A DNA stretch of 64,000 nucleotides, from assembly GCA_040752025.1 (NCBI GenBank), contig JBFMFR010000031.1:1-64000 (forward strand), written 5' to 3'. Positions 37,859 to 45,731 of this stretch are shown here, piece after piece. Numbering within the stretch: the first letter of the stretch is position 1; each line of letters opens with the position of its first letter. The stretch is from JBFMFR01 sp040752025. GTDB taxonomy: Bacteria > Chloroflexota > Anaerolineae > Anaerolineales > UBA4823. A model generated the notes under the pieces. The model had not been told where the DNA came from, searched no databases, and was given only the letters and a program-made list of their open reading frames with translations. The position numbers were made by a program, and so were the translations under genes.

Positions 37859-38132
37859 TGGACTGCCTCCTTTTCAGACAATGCGATGACAATGCAGCGA
37901 CAATGTAAAGGCCGAAGGCTTCCGAATCACCCTGTATCGATGCTTCCCGGCCTCGAATAAGTTGACAGGGTAAGTATAATTTCAGTTTAGAACAGGCGGG
38001 TAACAGAAACAATAGCCACCCGGTGATAATCCGGTAACAATCCCCCCTTTTCCGGCAGCCAATCGCCCCCTTCCCTGCGGCAAAAACTGCTTTCAGCCAA
38101 ATCTTTCTTACGCCGCGATGGGTCTTGGGAAT
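37859..38132 (-). promoter_or_regulatory. Upstream region with 11-bp-phased direct repeats
   Basis: GACAATG occurs at 37877, 37888 and 37899, exactly 11 bp apart, within 50 bp of the minus-strand start at 37858. A second cluster, CCGGTGATAAT (38020-38030) directly followed by CCGGTAACAAT (38031-38041), has the same 11-bp period and shares the A-C/T-AAT core. Such helix-phased direct repeats are typical binding sites of OmpR/PhoB-type response regulators, and one is encoded next door. No other feature was seen in this 274-bp gap. Confidence 0.5.
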
Positions 38133-38813
38133 TCACTCAGGCGGATTGAGAACATATCCCGCGCCGGGGATGTTCTCGATCAGGAGCGTGCTGTCCGGTT
38201 CCGGCTCCAGTTTCAGACGCAGGCGGTAGACCAACTGTTTGAGCATATCGTTGGTAGCGCCCTCGGGGCCCCAGATGCGCAGGATCAGGCTTTCAGCCGT
38301 CAGGACGCGCCCGGCGTTTTGCATCAGCGCCTGCAGCAGGCGCGTTTCCAACCGGGTCAGGCGGACGGGTGAAGCGTCTCCCCCCCGGTAAACTTCGCGG
38401 CGCTCGACATCCAGCACCAGCGCTCCCGTGCGCAGGATCTCTTTGAATTCGCCTCCCGAGCGCCTCAAAAGCGCCCGCAGGCGGGCAACGAGCTGGCGCG
38501 GGCTGAAGGGCTTGGTGATGTAGGCGTCTGCACCCGCCTCTAACGCCGCCACGACATCATCATCGGCGTTGCGCACGGTCAGCATCAGGATGGGCACATC
38601 CGAAGCGGCTCGCACCCGCGTGCACACCTCCAGCCCATCCAGGTAAGGCAAGGCCCAGTCCAGCAGCAGCAAATCCGGCAGTTCACGCCGGTATTTCTCC
38701 AACGCCTCCAGCCCATTATGCGCCAGGAGAACTTCGAAACCGGCGCGGCGCAGGGTAAACGCCAGCACGTCCGCCAGGGCAAGGTCGTCATCCACGATCA
38801 AGATCTTGGTCAT
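38133..38813 (-). CDS. OmpR/PhoB-family response regulator
   Basis: A 226-residue protein. The receiver has the acidic pocket DDD near residue 8, phospho-acceptor Asp in LLLLDWALP (about residue 52), conserved Thr in MLTV and Lys in ITKPF. The winged-helix effector domain ends with TNDMLKQLVYRLRLKLEPEP and GAGYVL. The start codon directly abuts the stop of the histidine kinase gene, so they form a two-component operon. Confidence 0.95.
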   Translation of the reverse strand: MTKILIVDDDLALADVLAFTLRRAGFEVLLAHNGLEALEKYRRELPDLLLLDWALPYLDGLEVCTRVRAASDVPILMLTVRNADDDVVAALEAGADAYITKPFSPRQLVARLRALLRRSGGEFKEILRTGALVLDVERREVYRGGDASPVRLTRLETRLLQALMQNAGRVLTAESLILRIWGPEGATNDMLKQLVYRLRLKLEPEPDSTLLIENIPGAGYVLNPPE

Positions 38814-41000
38814 CTAAGCCTCGTTATCTGCCGGACTCTCTAACGGCAGGCTGAACCACACCCTGGCTCCACCCGCAGAGCGGTTTTCTGCGCCTACCCG
38901 GCCGCCATGCGCCTCCACGATCGTCTTCACCACCGAGAGGCCCAGCCCGACCCCGTACTGCGCCCCACGCAACTCATGCGCAGTGAAATAGCGTTTGAAC
39001 AGATCGCTGTAGCGCCCTGCTGGCAGCCCTGGCCCATTATCCAGGACCGAAATCACCAGGTCAGCCTCTCGCTGCTCCACTACCAACTGGATCACCGCGC
39101 CAAAGGGCGTAAACTTGCTGGCATTCTCCAGTAAGTTGACCAACACCTGGCTCAAACGAGAGGGATCGGCCCATAGGGTGGGAAGTTCCTGGGGCAGCTC
39201 CAGCTCCAGCGCCTGCTGCCGGCGCCTGAGCAGCGGCGACATCAGCGCTGCCGTATCCCGGATCACCTGGTGCAGCGCAATCGGGCGGCAGCGCAGGCGG
39301 AAGCAGCCCGCCTCGATCGTGGCGCTCTCCAGCAGGTTATCCAGCAGCGCTTGCAAGTGCTGTGTGCTTATTCGAGTTGTGTTGGCCAGCTCCATCAACT
39401 CCTCGGAGGACATGCTGTCGCCCTCCTCGGCCAGCAGCTCGATCGAAGCGGCGATGCTGGAGGAAGGCGTACGGAACTCGTGGGCCATGTTGGCCAGGAA
39501 CTCGGCCCGCAGGCGGTTATAGGCGGCCTCCTCGCTCACATCGCGAAATACCAGCACCCGCTCTCCAGGCCCGGCAGGAGCATCGCTCGCTTCCATCCAC
39601 GAAGTCGATACTGCCAGGGTCAGCGGGCGGTCGTTCCCATCCAACACCGCCAGGCGGCGCACAGGCGGGCGGCCCGGCAGCGGTTCGAGGATATCTTTCA
39701 GCGTCTGCGCTTCCCCAGGCGCCGGGCGAAAGACTCTGCTGTAGGGACTGCGCAGCATCTCCACCGCCCGGCGTCCCAGGATGCGTTCGGCATCGGGGTT
39801 GAGCCAGGTGATCAACCCATCCTGGTCCAGGGTCACCACGCCTTCACGGAGCGCACCCAGCAAATGCGTCACCTGACTCATTTCGCGCTGTGTAATTTGC
39901 AGCATCTGCTGGATGTAGCGCCGCGAGTCCGCCAATTGCTCGGCCAGTTGGTTGATCTCGACCCAATCGCTCTGCTCCGGCAAAGGCGTTTCCCAATCCC
40001 CCTTGCGCAGGTTCTCGGCCGCTTCGGCCAGGCTGCTCAACGGGCGCAGAATGCGGTGGGTGCGCCTCATCGCCGCCAGGATGCCCAACCCTGCCACCAG
40101 CAAACTGCCGCCCAACAACAACGCCGCCGAATTGAAGATGCCCTGGCTGATCGGCTTTGCCGGCAAAGCCACCTCGCTGATCCCCACCAGCTCACCCTGG
40201 CTATCCAGCAGCGGCGCCAGGCCCAGGTAATATTCCACGGCCTGGTCAGCGCCGCGCACGCAGCAAGAAGACAACGTACGGCGCACCTGTTCGGCCGCGT
40301 CGGGGTTGAGCGGCCAATCCGGCGCAAAGGACAGGCTGGTTGCCACGCGCTGCCCGTTGACGATCAGGCTCTGCTCCAGGCCGGTGTCCTGCGCCATGCC
40401 GCGCATCTCCTCGTCATCCAGCACCTGCACCGCCAGCATCCAATCACCAGCGCCCGAAGCACAGCGCTCCGCCTGGAGCGGATTGGCGGCTACCACCAGC
40501 AAGCGCGGCGGGCTTTCTTGAACCACCAGGTCCACATAGGGCAAAGCGCGCCCACCGCGCAGCGCATCTGGAGAGGGCAGGCCGGCCATGCCGTCGACCA
40601 CCACAGGCTGGCGATGCCTGACCAGGAAAAGCGCATCGATCGAGGTATCCTTGCGCAGCGTATCCAGGTAGGGCTGCAAAGCTTGCAGATCATCCGCCAG
40701 GACCAGGTTGCACAACGTCGGGCGCTCAGAGATCAGCCGGGCCAGGCCTGCCAGGCGCTCGCTCTCCGCCTCGTACAGCGCCTGCGTGGATAGCTGTGCT
40801 TCCTGGATGCGCAGCTCCACCTGGTAATTCAACTGAAGCTGCATGGCGCCAAAGGCGGGCAAGGCCCCAAACAAAACCGTCAGCGCAACGATCAATGCCA
40901 CGCTGGCGGTCAGGCTTTGCGATATTCTGGATGGCCGGCGCTGGAAAGCCCGGCGAAGGCGCTCGAAAATTGTCGGGGGTAGAGCAGGCGACTCTGACAT
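38814..41000 (-). CDS. Membrane sensor histidine kinase
   Basis: A 728-residue protein. A membrane helix near residue 40 and another near 300 flank an extracytoplasmic sensor region, followed by a HAMP-like linker, a PAS domain (LGALREGVVTLDQDGLITWL) and the kinase core. The phospho-acceptor is in ANMAHEFRTPSSS (about residue 505); N, G1 and G2 boxes read NLLENASKF, VLDNGPGLP and GVGLGLSVVK. The start at 41000 has GAGGTG upstream; the frame continues another 22 codons without support. Partner of the adjacent response regulator. Confidence 0.93.
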   Translation of the reverse strand: MSESPALPPTIFERLRRAFQRRPSRISQSLTASVALIVALTVLFGALPAFGAMQLQLNYQVELRIQEAQLSTQALYEAESERLAGLARLISERPTLCNLVLADDLQALQPYLDTLRKDTSIDALFLVRHRQPVVVDGMAGLPSPDALRGGRALPYVDLVVQESPPRLLVVAANPLQAERCASGAGDWMLAVQVLDDEEMRGMAQDTGLEQSLIVNGQRVATSLSFAPDWPLNPDAAEQVRRTLSSCCVRGADQAVEYYLGLAPLLDSQGELVGISEVALPAKPISQGIFNSAALLLGGSLLVAGLGILAAMRRTHRILRPLSSLAEAAENLRKGDWETPLPEQSDWVEINQLAEQLADSRRYIQQMLQITQREMSQVTHLLGALREGVVTLDQDGLITWLNPDAERILGRRAVEMLRSPYSRVFRPAPGEAQTLKDILEPLPGRPPVRRLAVLDGNDRPLTLAVSTSWMEASDAPAGPGERVLVFRDVSEEAAYNRLRAEFLANMAHEFRTPSSSIAASIELLAEEGDSMSSEELMELANTTRISTQHLQALLDNLLESATIEAGCFRLRCRPIALHQVIRDTAALMSPLLRRRQQALELELPQELPTLWADPSRLSQVLVNLLENASKFTPFGAVIQLVVEQREADLVISVLDNGPGLPAGRYSDLFKRYFTAHELRGAQYGVGLGLSVVKTIVEAHGGRVGAENRSAGGARVWFSLPLESPADNEA

Positions 41001-41055
41001 GGACCCACACACCTCGCGTGCACAGACACAAGCGAACCCTAAATGCCTGCGGGTA

Positions 41056-41400
41056 TTATATCTCACCTTTCCTGGCGCAGCGCGCCAACAGCCGGGATAG
41101 GATCACCGCCGCCAGGCCGGCCCCCAACGCGGTGGGAATCGCCAGCGGGTGGCGCGGCAGCACGCCCAGGCAGGCAAAACTGACTGCGGCATGGAAGAGC
41201 GGCAGGCGCATCGCGGCGGGCGTGGGACGCGGGCGCGGCAGATGGGACAGGCGTTTCTGCCAGCGCCTGCGCCGCATCTGCGAGCGCATTTGGGCCCGGA
41301 TCAGGCCCAGCATCGCCTGTCGCTCGCCGGGGTCCAGCCGCTCGTACAGGCGCGCCCACTCCAACAGACAGTTATCTTCTCTCCGGCGCAAGCGTTTCAT
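41056..41400 (-). CDS. Small hypothetical protein with C-terminal membrane segment
   Basis: A 114-residue protein. The first 60 residues are highly charged (MKRLRRREDN, MRSQMRRRRW). A hydrophobic stretch (LPLFHAAVSFACLGVLP and IPTALGAGLAAVILSRLLA) follows, suggesting one or two membrane passes. It lies upstream of the kinase on the same strand with 55 bp between. Function unknown; the start is uncertain (ATG at 41400 preferred). Confidence 0.5.
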   Translation of the reverse strand: MKRLRRREDNCLLEWARLYERLDPGERQAMLGLIRAQMRSQMRRRRWQKRLSHLPRPRPTPAAMRLPLFHAAVSFACLGVLPRHPLAIPTALGAGLAAVILSRLLARCARKGEI

Positions 41401-41474
41401 TAGAACATTTATTCTAACGCAAGAATCCACCGCTCCCAGTGATTTTTAGGCAGATTTTATCCCCCACACAGCGT

Positions 41475-41480
41475 TATAAT
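41475..41480 (+). promoter_or_regulatory. -10 box just before a lipoprotein start (leaderless pattern)
   Basis: TATAAT ends six bases before the ATG at 41487, leaving no room for a ribosome binding site. Same arrangement as at 31002 on the other strand. Confidence 0.5.
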
Positions 41481-41486
41481 TCTCCC

Positions 41487-42182
41487 ATGCCATCGCGCCT
41501 CGCACTCACGCGCTACCTGCTGCTGTTCCTGGCCCTGCTGTCCTTGCTGGCCTGCAACCTGACCGGCCAGGCCACGCCCGCCGCCCAGGAAAAACCGGGC
41601 AAGCTGCCCACCCGCACGCTGCGCGCCACGCGCACGCCCACCTTCACCCCCACGCTGACCGCCACCGCCACCCAGACCGCCACGGCGACGATCACGCCCA
41701 CAGCGACCCACACGGCCACCTCCACCCCCACGCTCACCGTCACACCGGTGCCCACGCGCACGCACACTCCCACGCGCACACCCATCCCTCCCACTTTAAC
41801 CCCCGGCCCGCTCCAGATCACCCGCGGCCAGCAGGCCTGGACGCTGATCGAGGCCAAATTCACCACCCAGGTGAACGTCCTGGGCACTGAGACCAGCCCG
41901 CAGCTCTACGACGACTCACCCGGCGGCTGGGTGTTCTATTACCTCGAATTCCGCCTGGACACGGGCGCCTCCCTGGTGAGCCTGCTCAGCCAGGACGAGC
42001 TCGGGCTGAGCTTCATGCACAACCGCCAGGGCCTGCCCGGGGCTTTCTTCCTCGACAGCCTGGGCGAACGCTTCCCGGTCAAACTGGTGGGCGAGAACTG
42101 GCTGGCCGCGCCCATGCCGCCCGGGCATTCGGGGTTTGTGTTGTATATCGCGGATTTGCCGCCGTTTGTGGTCGGCCAGTAG
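41487..42182 (+). CDS. Lipoprotein with Thr/Pro-rich linker
   Basis: A 231-residue protein. Signal peptide with lipobox LLSLLAC, so the cysteine near residue 23 is lipidated. Residues about 40-110 are an extended Thr/Pro/Ala linker (repeated TATxT and TPTxT units), and a compact C-terminal domain follows (ITRGQQAWTLIEAKF onwards). Long TPT linkers of this kind are common in Chloroflexota surface lipoproteins. The function of the C-terminal domain is unknown. Confidence 0.75.
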   Translation: MPSRLALTRYLLLFLALLSLLACNLTGQATPAAQEKPGKLPTRTLRATRTPTFTPTLTATATQTATATITPTATHTATSTPTLTVTPVPTRTHTPTRTPIPPTLTPGPLQITRGQQAWTLIEAKFTTQVNVLGTETSPQLYDDSPGGWVFYYLEFRLDTGASLVSLLSQDELGLSFMHNRQGLPGAFFLDSLGERFPVKLVGENWLAAPMPPGHSGFVLYIADLPPFVVGQ

Positions 42183-42255
42183 GGGCGGGTCTAAGACCCG
42201 CCCCTACTAAGACCCGCCCCTACTAAGACCCGCCCCTACTAAGACCCGCCCCTAC
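42180..42255. repeat. Four tandem 16-bp units forming a hairpin/terminator
   Basis: GTAGGGGCGGGTC, TAA and GACCCGCCCCTAC make a perfect 13-bp hairpin at the stop codon of the lipoprotein gene. The right arm is then repeated as AAGACCCGCCCCTACT units three more times. The leading hairpin probably ends transcription; the copy number is likely variable between strains. Confidence 0.85.
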
Positions 42256-42352
42256 AGCGCAACGCCCAACCGCCTTGTAAGTTCCCGCCTCCCCAATCGG
42301 TGGTAAACTATAGGCACCGGCAACCGTTCGAATCATCCGTGGAGGTGCTGCG

Positions 42353-43102
42353 ATGAAGACCAAAGCCGTTCTCAGCCTGGCGGGCGCTACTCTGATCCTG
42401 GCGCTGCTCTTTACCCTGGCCCCGGCCCAATCCGGCCAGGCTGCCGCCATCCCCAAGAACCCCATCCCGCTCTACCTGGCGATCAACAACTTCGGCGAAA
42501 TCAGCCTGACTTCCGGGAGGATGGGCGTGCCCAACTACGTCATCACCCTGACCGGCCCGCTGCCCGACGAGGTGCTCAACCTGATCGGTAAGAACCTGCT
42601 GATCGTGCGCTTCGATAACAAAGAGGCGGTCTATAACTTGCAAGATTACCCGCTCAAATCGATCCAGTTCGACCGCGGCTATTACAACGTCACCCAACTG
42701 AGCGCCAACGGCAGCCGCACTTACGTGCAGGCTTTCCGCACCTTTGTGGTGAACGAAAAACCAATCCAGGATCTAACCAACTTCACCCCACTGGAAACCA
42801 CCACGGGGCGGCGCTCGTGTTTCGAAACGGCCTTCCACACCAAGATGTACGGCACGGTGGTCTTCCCTGTGCGCCTGCGCGATGAGCCCTATATCCCCAA
42901 AGACCTGGACTTGAACTGGAAAGGCTCGCTGCGCCAGAACGAGCGTGTGTGGATCAGAAGCATCTATTGCAACGCGGGCATCTGGCTGCAGATCGAGCGC
43001 ATCACCGGCACCATCGGCTGGGCCAAAGAATGGGGGCTGAGCGAAGCCCTGGTCGAGAAGACTTTCATCCGGCCGGCGGACCAAGGCCCCTACGGTGATT
43101 GA
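42353..43102 (+). CDS. Secreted hypothetical protein
   Basis: A 249-residue protein with a signal peptide (MKTKAVLSLAGATLILALLF, cleavage near QAAA). It is preceded by GGAGGTGCTGCG. The mature part has mixed strands and two cysteines (RRSCFET and IYCNAG). I recognise no domain. Its stop lies one base before the ATG of the following hydrolase, so the two are probably translated together. Confidence 0.7.
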   Translation: MKTKAVLSLAGATLILALLFTLAPAQSGQAAAIPKNPIPLYLAINNFGEISLTSGRMGVPNYVITLTGPLPDEVLNLIGKNLLIVRFDNKEAVYNLQDYPLKSIQFDRGYYNVTQLSANGSRTYVQAFRTFVVNEKPIQDLTNFTPLETTTGRRSCFETAFHTKMYGTVVFPVRLRDEPYIPKDLDLNWKGSLRQNERVWIRSIYCNAGIWLQIERITGTIGWAKEWGLSEALVEKTFIRPADQGPYGD

Positions 43103-43103
43103 C

Positions 43104-44561
43104 ATGCCCGAGCCAGCGCCTGGAGCGCCCCCGCCTCACTTTATCGTACTGGTGCCCGGCTACATGGGCAGCCGTCTGCGCAGCCGCAGCACCGGCGAGA
43201 TGGTCTGGCTGGACCTGCCCTCCCTGCTCAAAGACCCCTTCGAAATCCCCCAGGCCATCCAGGGCCTGTTCGCCCAAATGCACTATCCCAACGACGACCT
43301 GGAGCCGGACGGCATCATCGACCAGATCGTCTTCCTGCCGCCGCTGTTCAAGCAGCAGCACTACGGCCGCCTGCTGGAAGCGCTGGCGCGCTGGGGTTAC
43401 AGCCTGCCCGGCGGCGCGCCCCTGCCCGGCAAGCCGCGCGTCTACACCTTCGCCTACGACTGGCGGCAGGATAACCGCCTCTCCGCCCAGCAACTGGCCC
43501 AGGCCGTGCAGGGCTGGCGCGCCGAAAACCCGGGCGCCAGGGCCTGGTTGATCGGCCACAGCAACGGCGGCATCGTCTCGCGCTGGTACATCGAGAAAGA
43601 AGGCGGCAAGGAGCACGTCGAGCGCCTGTTCCTGATGGGCTCGCCCTGGGACGGCGCCCCGAAGTCGCTGCAAGTGCTGTTAAAGGGCATGGACATGTTC
43701 CTGGTGCGCCTGCTCAGCGCCTCCGTTGACATCCCCGCCCTCACCCGCCAGCTTATGCTCAGCTTCCCTTCTTTCTACCAACTGGTGCCGAACTACTTCC
43801 CCTTTTTGCGCGACGAAAACGACCAGCCCATCGACCCGTACAGCGACATGAGCTGGCTGGAGACCGGCGCGCAGCGCCAGATGCTGCAGGACGCCCGCCA
43901 GTTCAACATGGACCTGGGCACCACCTTGAGCGTCGACAGCCTGTGCTTCTTCGGCGTCAAGCAGCCCACCACGACTTCGGGCGTGCGCCACCTGGAACCG
44001 GGCGGCGAGTGGCAGATTACCTGGGACCAGACCGAAGCCGGCGACGGCACTGTGCCGCAGCGCAGCGCCATCCACCCGCAGGCGCGCGAGAAGCTGCCCT
44101 ATGCCGCCGGGCACGGCGATATCTACGTGGTCCCGCCGGTGCTGGAGAAGCTCGAGTTCGAGCTGGTCAGCAAATACGGCCTGGGCGTGCTGGCTGCCCT
44201 GGTCACCGAGCGCCTGGCGATCCAGTTCGAGCCGCAGGGCGAGGTCTTCGCCCCGGGCGAGGCCATCCCGGTGTGGGCCAGCCTGCGCCAGCGCCAGAGC
44301 GGCGCCCCGGTATTCGGCGCACAGGTCAGCGTGCAGGCCGTGCTCAGCCAGGCCCTGCCAGGCAGCGACTCAGAAACCAGCGAACCATCGCCTGAGATAC
44401 AGATGGAAGCCAGCCTGCGCGTTGCCGGGCGCTACGAGGGAGAACTAATTGCCCCGCAGACTCCCGGCTATTACCGCCTGGTTGCCAGGGTCACGGTCCC
44501 TGGCGAAAACCCGGTCGAGTTGGAAGAGCTGGTGCTGGTAGAAGCCGCGCCGGAACTCTAG
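43104..44561 (+). CDS. LCAT-like alpha/beta hydrolase
   Basis: A 485-residue protein. It begins with the oxyanion strand FIVLVPGYMGSRL and has the nucleophile elbow GHSNGG with S153, the pattern of lecithin:cholesterol acyltransferase and related lipases. The acid and histidine are probably in the region DQTEAGDGTVP and AAGHGDIY. The last 130 residues (from AIQFEPQGEVFAPGEAIPVWA) look like an added beta-sandwich domain. No signal peptide. A GTG at 43095 is an alternative start overlapping the upstream gene. Confidence 0.82.
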   Translation: MPEPAPGAPPPHFIVLVPGYMGSRLRSRSTGEMVWLDLPSLLKDPFEIPQAIQGLFAQMHYPNDDLEPDGIIDQIVFLPPLFKQQHYGRLLEALARWGYSLPGGAPLPGKPRVYTFAYDWRQDNRLSAQQLAQAVQGWRAENPGARAWLIGHSNGGIVSRWYIEKEGGKEHVERLFLMGSPWDGAPKSLQVLLKGMDMFLVRLLSASVDIPALTRQLMLSFPSFYQLVPNYFPFLRDENDQPIDPYSDMSWLETGAQRQMLQDARQFNMDLGTTLSVDSLCFFGVKQPTTTSGVRHLEPGGEWQITWDQTEAGDGTVPQRSAIHPQAREKLPYAAGHGDIYVVPPVLEKLEFELVSKYGLGVLAALVTERLAIQFEPQGEVFAPGEAIPVWASLRQRQSGAPVFGAQVSVQAVLSQALPGSDSETSEPSPEIQMEASLRVAGRYEGELIAPQTPGYYRLVARVTVPGENPVELEELVLVEAAPEL

Positions 44562-44569
44562 CTGCCCGG

Positions 44570-45547
44570 TCAGACGCCGCCCACCAGGCGCTCCAGCAGT
44601 TGGCGATAATAACAGTAGTTCTCGAAAGAGATCTCCGGGCGCACGCGCCCGTCCGCCAGCGGGATGTAGCCGCCCTGCGCCAGCAGCGGCGGGAGGCTGC
44701 GCTCCATCGTCTCCCGGATGTGCTCCCGCCCCTGGCGCAGCATGTCCAGGTCGATGCCCCCGATCAGGCGCAAATCCCGCCCGAACTCCTCCCGGATCGA
44801 GCGGTAATCCATGGCCTGCGGGTTGCTTTCCACCGCCCACAGGCAGTTGATGCCCGCCTCCACCGCGGCCGGCAGCAGCACGCGGGCATTGGCGTAGGTG
44901 CGCCAGATGATGATCTGCACGCCATGCCGCTTGAGCACTTCCAGGATCGGGCGGTAGCTGTACAAAGCGAACTGGCGGTAGGTGCGCGGCGAAACCAGCG
45001 CGCCATGGTTGCCGCCGATCGGCTCGCTGAACAGCGCGGCGTCGATGTGGACCTCTTTCAGCAGACGATCGGCCATCCCGGCAGCCAACTCACCCTGGAT
45101 CAGCATCGCCTGGCGCACGAAATCCGGCTCATCGGCCAGCAGGTAAAGCGAGCGGGCGAAGCTGCGCCAATCCTCGATGCCGATGGCTTGCAAGAAGCCC
45201 CAATGCACCAGCAGCATCAAAACGTGCCGGCGCTCCCGCCAGCCCGCCAGGCGCGCCCGCCAATCCTCGGGCATGCGCCCTTCTGCGCTGCGCTCCAGGC
45301 GCTGGCGCAGCTTCTTCAGGCCGTTGCGCTGCCCGGCCAGCTTGACCAGGTCCAGGCCGGGGCGCGTCTCCAGGTCGATCTCCTCGCGCCGGTCGTAATC
45401 AAACAGGTCTTGCAAAAGGCCATCCTGGGAGAAACCCTGTGCGCGCCACGCCTCCAGCACCCCGTCTCGAATGCCCTCTTCGAAGAGCGGCGGGCGGTCG
45501 GGCTTCCCGTAACCCATCGTTGCTACAAAGCGCTGGCGAGAATCCAT
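44570..45547 (-). CDS. Uroporphyrinogen decarboxylase-family protein
   Basis: A 325-residue TIM-barrel protein with the URO-D family frame: RQRFVATMGYGKPDRPP at the N-terminus, FSEPIGGNHGALVSPRTYRQF in the middle and LIGGIDLDMLRQG near the end. Members without haem neighbours often are methyltransferases related to MtaA or act on unknown substrates. There are no haem genes here, so a true decarboxylase is unlikely. The ATG at 45547 has GAGGTGAAAGGG upstream. Confidence 0.8.
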   Translation of the reverse strand: MDSRQRFVATMGYGKPDRPPLFEEGIRDGVLEAWRAQGFSQDGLLQDLFDYDRREEIDLETRPGLDLVKLAGQRNGLKKLRQRLERSAEGRMPEDWRARLAGWRERRHVLMLLVHWGFLQAIGIEDWRSFARSLYLLADEPDFVRQAMLIQGELAAGMADRLLKEVHIDAALFSEPIGGNHGALVSPRTYRQFALYSYRPILEVLKRHGVQIIIWRTYANARVLLPAAVEAGINCLWAVESNPQAMDYRSIREEFGRDLRLIGGIDLDMLRQGREHIRETMERSLPPLLAQGGYIPLADGRVRPEISFENYCYYRQLLERLVGGV

Positions 45548-45731
45548 CCCTTTCACCTCTGCGTCGATTCTATCAGCTTCTCATGTTTTTGGACGCGCTG
45601 GCGTGATTTTTGTTGCCCGGCAGTGTGACAAATAACACTATGCCTGCCAGATCAGATTCGTGTATGCTATGAAATGGAAAAACCTATCTGAACGTTCAAA
45701 CTGGTTTATTTTTTACTCAGGAGGGACAACC

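Noticed and set aside
37859..38132. tRNA or small RNA gene in the gap
   Set aside because: No cloverleaf or clear RNA hairpin found; phased repeats explain the visible structure better.
44570..45547. True haem-pathway uroporphyrinogen decarboxylase (hemE)
   Set aside because: Only family-level similarity is visible and no haem genes are adjacent; a symbol would overstate it.
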